Shown: positions 15,837-21,411 of the stretch, in pieces
Layout: each line of letters opens with the position of its first letter
Position numbering within the stretch: the stretch's first letter is position 1
Source of the DNA: an uncultured Carnobacterium sp.
Lineage (GTDB): Bacteria > Bacillota > Bacilli > Lactobacillales > Aerococcaceae
Reading direction: 5' to 3'
Assembly: GCA_937976325.1 (NCBI GenBank)
Contig: CALJSD010000123.1
Coordinates: 1 to 21,411 of the forward strand
DNA length: 21,411 bases
Made by a program: the position numbers and the translations under genes
The notes under the pieces: model-generated
Seen by the model: the letters and a program-made list of their open reading frames with translations, nothing else
Database searches by the model: none
Told to the model about the DNA's origin: nothing

Positions 15837-16854
15837 AAGCCTTCCTCAATACCTTATTAAAAGGATGTACTCTTTCTTCGTCAGTCCCAAATTGATTCGT
15901 TTTAAAGAAATGCGCTAACTTTTCATGAGTTTCAATTTCAAAAATAGTTCCCCGCTTTTCTCCGTTTGTTAAATGATTACAATGCAACTGGCATTCCTTA
16001 CCGCATAGCCCACAATACCGAGGGAGCAGGCGTTGTGAACAAATCGCGATAATCGTTTGCTCGAGCATCGTCTTACTAACCCCAAGTTCCAAGAGCCTTG
16101 CTACCACTCCATTACAGTCTTTGGCATGAACGGTTGCTAGAATTAAGTGCCCTGTTAAGGCTGCACGAATCGCCATCTTTGCCGTCATTTCGTCTCGGAT
16201 TTCTCCGATGAGTAAAATGTCTGGGTGATGACGCAAGCAACTCTTAATGAGTAATTCGTACGTAATTCCAGCCTTCTCGTTAATCTCCGTCTGTAAAAAC
16301 ATCGGCTCATGATACTCCACTGGGTCTTCCATCGTAATCACTTGAAGCGTCTTTTCTTGCATACGGCCCCTGAGCAAAGCATACATCGTACTCGTCTTCC
16401 CAGAACTGACCGGTCCGGAAAATAAAATCAATCCGCTCTTATAGCGTAGGAATTGTTGTAAGAGCGCCCAGTCCTTTGGAAAATAAGTCATCGATCGGAT
16501 CGACGCCTTTTCTTTTTTAGACCGATGCAAGAGACGAATGACCATAGATTCCTTCTGCTTAAAATTCGTAATCACTGATAATCTCAGTTCAATCATCTGT
16601 TCCTTTGAAATCTCAAAGGTTAAGGAACCACTCTGCGGTCTTCGTCTTTCTCCAACATCCATTCCCGCTTGATACTTTAAGTACGAAATAAATTGCAAGG
16701 CCACTTCGTCTGAAATTCTTCTCAACTCTTTTAACCCATTGACATCTCTTAAATAAAATACATACTCCTCTCCAACCGGTAATAAATGAATATCATCTAA
16801 TTGGTGTTTAATGGCTTGCGTGAACACTTCCGTTGCTAATTCATTCATTTCCAT
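15784..16854 (-). CDS. comGA: Competence pilus assembly ATPase ComGA (GspE/PilB family)
   Basis: The 356-residue secretion ATPase powers pseudopilus assembly for DNA uptake. It has Walker A GPVSSGKTS (about 146-154), an Asp box (TMEDPVEYHE), Walker B LLIGEIRDEMTA and a His box (ATVHAKD). Near residues 279-290 it has a cysteine cluster (CGLCGKECQLHC) like the metal-binding region of many type II/IV ATPases. The N-terminal domain is short, as in other Gram-positive ComGA. Start ATG 16854 has a GGGG-rich site 7 nt upstream; ATG 16848 is possible. It heads the comG operon. The leader region between the vanZ terminator and the gene (16855-16923) holds only a weak sigma-A-like element. Confidence 0.97.
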   Translation of the reverse strand: MEMNELATEVFTQAIKHQLDDIHLLPVGEEYVFYLRDVNGLKELRRISDEVALQFISYLKYQAGMDVGERRRPQSGSLTFEISKEQMIELRLSVITNFKQKESMVIRLLHRSKKEKASIRSMTYFPKDWALLQQFLRYKSGLILFSGPVSSGKTSTMYALLRGRMQEKTLQVITMEDPVEYHEPMFLQTEINEKAGITYELLIKSCLRHHPDILLIGEIRDEMTAKMAIRAALTGHLILATVHAKDCNGVVARLLELGVSKTMLEQTIIAICSQRLLPRYCGLCGKECQLHCNHLTNGEKRGTIFEIETHEKLAHFFKTNQFGTDEERVHPFNKVLRKAYALGYITDKTYETYQII

Positions 16855-16923
16855 CGTTCTTCCCCCACTCTTTGACTAGTCATAAAGAACTACGAAAAAA
16901 TATAAAAAGGAGTCTTTTGGGCA

Positions 16924-16957
16924 ACAAAAAAACGCTGAAGAAAATCTCTTCAACGTT
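16924..16957 (-). terminator. Rho-independent terminator after the vanZ-like gene
   Basis: 11-bp stem: AACGCTGAAGA (16931-16941) and TCTTCAACGTT (16947-16957), one G-T pair, 5-nt loop. On the minus strand seven T follow. It separates vanZ-like from comGA. Confidence 0.93.
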
Positions 16958-16966
16958 TTAAATGTA

Positions 16967-17449
16967 TTATCTAATTTTTTTCAAGGTTCCTAACCCCACC
17001 CCCACTGCGGCACCCACTGCATCTACAAAGACATCTTGGATAAGCGGTGTACGTCCTGGAATGACTCCTTGGTGGAATTCATCGGTCATTGCATACAACA
17101 CTGCGATAAAGAACGCTAAGAACTGTGGCCATCCTTTTTTACGAACGTGAACACTTAATCCTCTCGTCCATTGATAGCCGATAAAGAAGTAAGCTAAGAA
17201 ATGAGCGGCTTTACGAATAAAGAATTCGATAAACTGCGCATATCCTAAAGAAGGAATACTGATGGTTTGTCCTGCATATTCAAATTTAATTTTGGATAAG
17301 AGCTCTGAAAAAGGTTGCATCGGCAGTCCTTTTTGAATCGTAGATACAAGTGACTGATCCTTGTAAGGCATACTTGAACTAATAAAGATTAAAACCATGA
17401 CTGCAATCGCCAGTGTAATCGCAATCGTTGCTTTTGTTTTCTTGGACAT
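16967..17449 (-). CDS. VanZ-family membrane protein
   Basis: The 160-residue protein has about four membrane helices. Family motifs are clear: RKAAHFLAYFFIG (Lys80, His83), then TDEFHQ (Asp123, Glu124, His126, Gln127), PGR (131-133) and Asp139. VanZ is known for low-level teicoplanin resistance in enterococci, but most chromosomal homologues have no proven role. No van resistance genes lie nearby, so a resistance function should not be assumed. It is a single-gene unit with a good promoter (17480-17508) and a strong terminator. Start ATG 17449 has AAGGAGAGG upstream. Confidence 0.93.
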   Translation of the reverse strand: MSKKTKATIAITLAIAVMVLIFISSSMPYKDQSLVSTIQKGLPMQPFSELLSKIKFEYAGQTISIPSLGYAQFIEFFIRKAAHFLAYFFIGYQWTRGLSVHVRKKGWPQFLAFFIAVLYAMTDEFHQGVIPGRTPLIQDVFVDAVGAAVGVGLGTLKKIR

Positions 17450-17479
17450 GAAACCTCTCCTTCCTTGTTGACTTTCTCT

Positions 17480-17508
17480 ATTATGGTCAACTCTACAAGT
17501 TTAGTCAA
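17480..17508 (-). promoter_or_regulatory. sigma-A promoter of the vanZ-like gene
   Basis: On the minus strand: -35 TTGACT (17503-17508), 17-nt spacer, -10 CATAAT (17480-17485). It lies 30 bp upstream of the start codon. Confidence 0.75.
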
Positions 17509-17557
17509 GCGTCTTTCCTATTTCTTAAATTCCATAAAAAATAGATAAAAATGTATA

Positions 17558-17586
17558 TTGACGCACTTTTATGAAAGCGTTACAAT
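17558..17586 (+). promoter_or_regulatory. sigma-A promoter of the orphan plus-strand gene
   Basis: -35 TTGACG (17558-17563), 17-nt spacer, -10 TACAAT (17581-17586): the best consensus match in the window. It is divergent from the vanZ-like promoter and fixes the downstream start at 17624. Confidence 0.8.
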
Positions 17587-17623
17587 TAAGGTAACAAATA
17601 CATTATTGGGAGAGTGTATTAAA

Positions 17624-19084
17624 ATGGAACGTTATACTCAAGATTTAAGCTTATTGGTCAAACAGATTCAGCTGCTTGAGGAACAACAGCAGCAACAGAA
17701 TTACTACAACAATCTCTTCAGCCAGAATCCAAATCCGTACAACAAGTCTTTTGAAGAGATTATCGAGTATTTACTCGGCACTTCCGAGTCCACTTTCTTA
17801 ATTCACCACTTTGAAGATTTCCCACAAGCGCTGTCCTATGACCAGCAGAAGGAATTCCAGAAACTGCGTCGCTATTATTTGCGTCATCAAAACGCCCTGC
17901 ACTGTTTTAACAAACCGTTTTCCGAAGAATGTCACGCGCTCACTTCTCTATGGATTAAAGGCATGCGCGGTGACAGCATTATCGATCTCATTCCTCATCT
18001 CGATAGCTTGAGAGATTATTTCCACTTACATTACCAGAAACTTCTAGGCCAACCTACCGTCTCCTACAAAGACGTTTTAGCCTTCTCGTTTGGCCCACAA
18101 ATTACTGAGTTCTATTACATGCTCATCAAAGAGAGCAAAGATTCTTTCTTGCGGCTTTATAACGATTACCTAGAGTCATTCCCGCAAACGTATATTCCTG
18201 TGCACTATTTACATTTATCAAAAGAAGAGACGCTGCTCGTTTTAGAGGAGCTGATTACTCTTGCGTCTTCCGTTTTGCCAAAACAAGACTTCTACATTAA
18301 CTTTGGTCCAAATCCATTTCCTAGTCATTTCCATAATGAACAGACAACTTACTTAAACTTGGGTGTATTCACTGATTTTATGACTGCGCTGCATCAATGC
18401 TTAAAGCAACTCGGCAAAGTCTTTCTTCAGGAATACACCCATTCTTTTGTGATTATGCAAAAATCCGATTTCGAACAGCTTCACTTGCACCATTCTATTT
18501 TAGAATTTTGTACACTTCTACCGATTTTATCCCAAACCATTTCCAAAGCCATTATTAAAACCATTTATCCGGATAAACTGAATGACGAGAAGTTTGTAAA
18601 TCAAATCCAGGAAGAGTTGCTATATCACTATTTCAGAACGAATAAGTTAAACAACAGCATCGAGAGCCATCAGCCTTTGCAAGAAATTCTAAAATGCTAC
18701 ATCGAAATGGAAATCGAGGAAGACTGGTTCAATAGTGCCTTCCCTTCCATTGAACTCTCGCACGAGTGGAATGTTCGCTCTAACGAGTGCTTGCATAAAG
18801 CTCCTTCGACGCATATGGATGGGCTACTTCGTCATATTCACTGGACTAAAGGCGAACTCGGAAATGCCTTTGGTAAATTACTAGGCCTCTTCTCCATCTT
18901 CTGCAGTGGTCTGCCAAAAGAACCATATGATCATCCATTCTCCGAATTTCTCGAGCACTTCTCATCGGATCAACTACGTAGATGGCATCCGACTTATGAA
19001 TTAATCGAACATTTGCGGATGAATCCTGAGTCAACAAAATGCTGCTGGGTGTTCTTTAAGCAAAAGCTGAATGAATTCAAATAA
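17624..19084 (+). CDS. Uncharacterised protein, only plus-strand gene
   Basis: 486 residues; I do not recognise the family. There is no signal peptide, no clear membrane helix and no nucleotide-binding, HTH, HExxH or other catalytic motif that I can see, so a soluble cytoplasmic protein is most likely. The N-terminus has a short helix-like stretch with EEQQQQQN. The protein is rich in Leu, Phe, Tyr and especially His (28 His, near 6 percent), and the content looks mostly helical. Some His lie in clusters (HLHYQ, HYLHLS, SHFHNEQ, HLHHS, RHIHW). The start is ATG 17624, with GGGAGAG 9 nt upstream. The longer frame to 17558 overlaps the -35 of the promoter and is rejected. The gene is transcribed alone, against all its neighbours, between the vanZ-like gene and the convergent acetyltransferase. 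Confidence 0.85.
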   Translation: MERYTQDLSLLVKQIQLLEEQQQQQNYYNNLFSQNPNPYNKSFEEIIEYLLGTSESTFLIHHFEDFPQALSYDQQKEFQKLRRYYLRHQNALHCFNKPFSEECHALTSLWIKGMRGDSIIDLIPHLDSLRDYFHLHYQKLLGQPTVSYKDVLAFSFGPQITEFYYMLIKESKDSFLRLYNDYLESFPQTYIPVHYLHLSKEETLLVLEELITLASSVLPKQDFYINFGPNPFPSHFHNEQTTYLNLGVFTDFMTALHQCLKQLGKVFLQEYTHSFVIMQKSDFEQLHLHHSILEFCTLLPILSQTISKAIIKTIYPDKLNDEKFVNQIQEELLYHYFRTNKLNNSIESHQPLQEILKCYIEMEIEEDWFNSAFPSIELSHEWNVRSNECLHKAPSTHMDGLLRHIHWTKGELGNAFGKLLGLFSIFCSGLPKEPYDHPFSEFLEHFSSDQLRRWHPTYELIEHLRMNPESTKCCWVFFKQKLNEFK

Positions 19085-19089
19085 GTCGA

Positions 19090-19109
19090 AATTATCATAT
19101 ATGATAATT
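19090..19109. repeat. 20-bp perfect palindrome
   Basis: AATTATCATATATGATAATT is its own reverse complement. It starts 6 bp after the stop of the orphan gene and is followed on the plus strand by ATCTTTTATG, so it may serve as a weak terminator for that gene. Confidence 0.8.
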
Positions 19110-19122
19110 ATCTTTTATGAGC

Positions 19123-19156
19123 ATTACCAAATATGGTAATTACCATATTTGGTAAT
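19123..19156. repeat. 34-bp perfect palindrome (two overlapping ATTACC-N6-GGTAAT units)
   Basis: Arms of 17 bp with no spacer and no mismatch. It consists of two 18-bp units, ATTACCAAATATGGTAAT (19123-19140) and ATTACCATATTTGGTAAT (19139-19156), sharing two bases. Each unit is an imperfect palindrome. It lies between convergent genes and has no T-run on either side. Confidence 0.9.
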
Positions 19157-19163
19157 GTCACAC

Positions 19164-19200
19164 TAAAAAAATCCCATCAACAAATTTTTGCTGATGGGAT
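19164..19200 (-). terminator. Rho-independent terminator of the ohr/acetyltransferase unit
   Basis: Stem ATCCCATCA (19171-19179) and TGATGGGAT (19192-19200). Inner pairing of CAAA with TTTG is possible past one mismatch. On the minus strand seven T follow. It lies 7 bp past the acetyltransferase stop. Confidence 0.9.
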
Positions 19201-19207
19201 CTTCATT

Positions 19208-19768
19208 TTATAATGCTGTAAATCGATCTGGACGTTTTGTAGGAATCGTTGTAGCACCGTTTTTTTGAAGCCATACAATATCGTACCAACGGTTGAATTT
19301 GCAGCCACATTTTTTGAAGTGTCCGCATTCTTCAAACCCTAAATATTTATGGTAGTTTACACTATTCATCGTTAAGTACTCATCTTCGACTTCAGGAACG
19401 GCTACACAGGCATAAATGTTTTGATACCCTAACTCTAGTAGTTTTTTCTCCAAGGCAGCATAAAGCAATTTGCCATAGCCTTTTCTTTGATGATTTAAGC
19501 TAATATAAATACTGACTTCGGTCGACCAATCAAAGGCGGCACGCGCAGAAAATCTTCCGGCATACGCATATCCGACAACTTCCCCGTCCTCTTCTAACAC
19601 AAGATAAGGAAAGTTTTCTAATGTTTTCTGGATACGTCCTTCAAACTCTTCCACGCTAGGGACCACTTCTTCAAAGGTGATGGCTGTCGTTTCTACATAA
19701 GGGGCATAGATAGCTTGAATAGATGTTGCATCTTCTACTGTTGCTACTCTTAACAATACATTACTCAT
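19208..19768 (-). CDS. GNAT-family N-acetyltransferase (phosphinothricin acetyltransferase-like)
   Basis: 186 residues. The fold is read from the N-terminal RVATVEDATSIQAIYAPYV, the central GYAYAGRFSARAAFDWSTEV and the acetyl-CoA loop QRKGYGK (94-100). These are typical of the Pat/YncA (MnaT) subgroup, which acetylates the amino group of small compounds such as phosphinothricin, methionine sulfone or related amino acids. The actual substrate here cannot be told. The C-terminus has a short Cys pair (KKCGCKF) and a basic tail longer than the core domain needs. Its start lies 8 bp inside the end of the ohr/osmC-like gene, so the two are translationally coupled. Confidence 0.9.
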   Translation of the reverse strand: MSNVLLRVATVEDATSIQAIYAPYVETTAITFEEVVPSVEEFEGRIQKTLENFPYLVLEEDGEVVGYAYAGRFSARAAFDWSTEVSIYISLNHQRKGYGKLLYAALEKKLLELGYQNIYACVAVPEVEDEYLTMNSVNYHKYLGFEECGHFKKCGCKFNRWYDIVWLQKNGATTIPTKRPDRFTAL

Positions 19769-20189
19769 TGGCTGTTGAAAGTTCCACTGGAGGAACTGTA
19801 ACTCCTTTTAATAATTTATGAACGGGACATTGACGCTCTGCTGCTTCTAGAATTTCACGGGCTAAGGCTTCGTCTCTACCTGGCATCGCAACAAAAACAG
19901 ATGGATGGAATAGATAGCCTTCTCCCTCTGAATCTAATGTCAAATCAATCTTCACTTCTACCTTGCTCTTATGCTCTAATTTCATGCGTTTTTCTACAAA
20001 TTCAATCGACGCATTTAAGCAAGTGGCATAGGCTAAGGCAAATAATTGTTCTGGGTTCGTTCCAGCTTCTGCACTTCTTGGCGATGAAATCTGTGTGCTA
20101 AAGTCTTTGTCTCCATTTCCTTTAGTGTACGCTACACCTGTTAGTCCGTCTTCGTTAACGGCCGTTGTTGTATATAAAATTTTCTCCAT
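19761..20189 (-). CDS. Ohr/OsmC-family peroxide-reducing protein
   Basis: The 142-residue protein belongs to the family that reduces organic hydroperoxides with a reactive cysteine and a second resolving cysteine. Both are present: Cys57 in YATCLNAS and Cys121 in RQCPVHK. The GTNPEQLFA segment places the family Glu at 47. The Arg-containing TGGR segment of classic Ohr is not seen near residue 18. An Arg lies at 38 (SSPRS), closer to its place in OsmC, so Ohr versus OsmC subgroup is left open. Start ATG 20189 has AGGTG 6 nt upstream. A possible extended -10 (TGCTATTCT, 20219-20227) precedes it. It forms a two-gene unit with the acetyltransferase. Confidence 0.92.
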   Translation of the reverse strand: MEKILYTTTAVNEDGLTGVAYTKGNGDKDFSTQISSPRSAEAGTNPEQLFALAYATCLNASIEFVEKRMKLEHKSKVEVKIDLTLDSEGEGYLFHPSVFVAMPGRDEALAREILEAAERQCPVHKLLKGVTVPPVELSTANE

Positions 20190-20218
20190 GCTCTCACCTC
20201 ATGCAAGTTTCTCTTTGT

Positions 20219-20227
20219 AGAATAGCA
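20219..20227 (-). promoter_or_regulatory. Candidate extended -10 of the ohr/acetyltransferase unit
   Basis: The minus strand reads TGCTATTCT, with hexamer TATTCT at 20219-20224. No -35 was found; the region upstream is the mgtA terminator. Weak candidate. Confidence 0.35.
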
Positions 20228-20231
20228 CATT

Positions 20232-20272
20232 CCTAAAAACAAAAGCTATCCTAACAAACTGTTAAGATAGCT
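20232..20272 (-). terminator. Rho-independent terminator after mgtA
   Basis: 13-bp stem with one G-T pair: AGCTATCCTAACA (20244-20256) and TGTTAAGATAGCT (20260-20272), 3-nt loop. On the minus strand TTTTGTTTTT follows. It lies 9 bp past the mgtA stop. Confidence 0.95.
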
Positions 20273-20281
20273 CTTTTTGCA

Positions 20282-21411
20282 TTATAGCCATTCATTATAT
20301 TTTTTAATATACGCTTTTTTAACAACCGTTACTAAGAACATATATCCTGCGATAATGAGAATTAATGCAAGGAAGTATAGTCCGTTTAGCGGTGCTAGTT
20401 TTAATGGTCCTGCTAGTGGTGTGTAAGGAAGAACCGTTACAACAAATAAAGCGAATAAAGATGTCACTAGCAATGAGAACGCTGGTTTAGATTGTACAAA
20501 TGGTAATTTTGGTGAACGTAACATATAAATCACCATTGTTTGAGACCACATAGATTCAATAAACCAACCTGTTTGGAAGACCATCAAGAAGAATGCTGGA
20601 TTCGAAGACGTCGCATAACTGCTTCCAGTAATCATTGGTGCAATTCCAAAGAACATCACTGCAAAGGTAATGATGTCGAAGATGGAACTGGTTGGTCCAA
20701 ACCAAGCCATGAATCGTGTAATAGAGCTTGCTGTCCATGCACGTGGTTCTTTTAAGAAGTCGGCATCTACATTATCAAATGGCAATGCCACACAGCTTAA
20801 ATCATAAATTAAGTTCAATACGATTAAGTGCACTGGAGCCATTGGAAGGAATGGTAGGAAAATACTTGCAAATAATACTGAGAAGATGTTCCCGAAGTTT
20901 GATGAAACGGTCATCTTAATATATTTTGTCATATTCGCATAGACTTTACGGCCTTCAATCAATCCTTTTTCAAGAACGAGTAAGTCCTTATCTAAAAGAA
21001 CAACATCTGCCACTTCTTTGGCAATATCCACGGCACTGTCCACAGAAATTCCGACATCGGCTACTTTTAGGGATGGCGCATCATTGATACCGTCGCCCAT
21101 GTAACCAATCTTGTGTCCTTTCGCTTTTAGTAAATGAATAATGCGTGCCTTTTGTTCTGGAGATAGTTTTGCAAAAATGGTTGTTTCTTCAGCAACTGTT
21201 GCTAATTCTTCATCGCTCATATCTTCAATTTCTGTACCAAGTAAGACTTTATCTACTGGTAGCCCTACTTTTTCACAGACCGTTAGCGTTACTTTTTCAT
21301 TGTCCCCTGTAAGAATCTTCGTCGTTACCCCATGTTCTTTCAACGCTTGAATCGCTGGAGCTGCAGAAGGTTTTGGTGGGTCAAGGAAGGCTAAATAACC
21401 CATTAGAATCA
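20282..21411 (-). CDS. mgtA: Magnesium-transporting P-type ATPase MgtA, C-terminal part
   Basis: Partial: the frame is open to the right window edge and about 375 residues are visible. An ATG at 21403 is internal, not the start. The segment covers the end of the phosphorylation domain with ILTGDNE, the hinge GYMGDGINDAPSL with its paired Asp residues and the helical KVYANMTKYIKMTVSSNFGN. The last six or so membrane helices follow. The sequence after the hinge (FLPFLPMAPVHLIVLNLIYD, then VALPFDNVD) is characteristic of P3-type Mg2+ importers (MgtA/MgtB) rather than Ca2+ or heavy-metal pumps. The missing N-terminal two-thirds should hold the DKTGT phosphorylation site. A strong terminator follows the stop, so it is the last gene of its unit. 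Confidence 0.95.
   Translation of the reverse strand, partial: ILMGYLAFLDPPKPSAAPAIQALKEHGVTTKILTGDNEKVTLTVCEKVGLPVDKVLLGTEIEDMSDEELATVAEETTIFAKLSPEQKARIIHLLKAKGHKIGYMGDGINDAPSLKVADVGISVDSAVDIAKEVADVVLLDKDLLVLEKGLIEGRKVYANMTKYIKMTVSSNFGNIFSVLFASIFLPFLPMAPVHLIVLNLIYDLSCVALPFDNVDADFLKEPRAWTASSITRFMAWFGPTSSIFDIITFAVMFFGIAPMITGSSYATSSNPAFFLMVFQTGWFIESMWSQTMVIYMLRSPKLPFVQSKPAFSLLVTSLFALFVVTVLPYTPLAGPLKLAPLNGLYFLALILIIAGYMFLVTVVKKAYIKKYNEWL

Noticed and set aside
16880..16910. cin-box-like TACGAAAA near comGA
   Set aside because: It is on the plus strand, opposite to comGA transcription, and matches only part of the TACGAATA consensus.
16967..17449. Glycopeptide resistance determinant (vanZ)
   Set aside because: Only a VanZ-family fold; no vanHAX or regulator genes nearby, and such homologues are common in chromosomes.

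Overview
The window is ordinary low-GC Gram-positive chromosome. ezrA, a YtgP-type flippase, pepV, a complete seven-gene comG (type IV-like competence pilus) operon and an Ohr/OsmC-type protein point to Lactobacillales. The gene set would suit a Carnobacteriaceae member such as Granulicatella, but that genus-level guess is inference. Almost every gene is on the minus strand; only one gene (17624-19084) is on the plus strand. There is no rRNA, tRNA, CRISPR array, phage or insertion sequence that I can recognise.

Layout in transcription order, right to left. The C-terminal part of a P3-type Mg2+ ATPase (mgtA, 20282-21411) ends at a strong terminator. An ohr/osmC-like gene and a GNAT acetyltransferase follow as an overlapping pair (20189-19208) with their own terminator. 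A convergent orphan gene of unknown function (17624-19084, plus) comes next, and two perfect palindromes (20 and 34 bp) lie between it and the acetyltransferase. It is divergent from a vanZ-like gene (16967-17449), and both have good sigma-A promoters.

The comGA-comGG operon (16854-12891) follows, with all genes overlapping or nearly touching. Then come rodZ-pgsA (12800-11357), cinA (11288-10035) and recA (9949-8903). recA has its own promoter with a LexA/SOS box just upstream. Next are a lipid II-type flippase and a 16S pseudouridine synthase coupled by a TAATG overlap (8753-6367), then pepV (6242-4833). An AT-rich ABC exporter (4524-2923), possibly a later arrival, is followed by ezrA (2801-1080). 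The left end holds ccdA (925-233) and the start of a methionine-rich lipoprotein (214 to the window edge), probably an extracytoplasmic thiol-redox pair.

Functional themes are natural transformation and recombination (comG, cinA, recA), envelope growth and division (ezrA, rodZ, pgsA, flippase), surface redox (ccdA plus lipoprotein) and stress or metal handling (ohr/osmC, mgtA). Rho-independent terminators separate most units clearly. Several annotated starts are shorter than the longest open frame because the ribosome binding site or promoter fixes them (pepV, flippase, comGC, orphan gene). I saw no obviously new multi-gene system. The least explained items are the orphan plus-strand gene, the intergenic palindromes, the Met-rich lipoprotein and the AT-rich ABC exporter.
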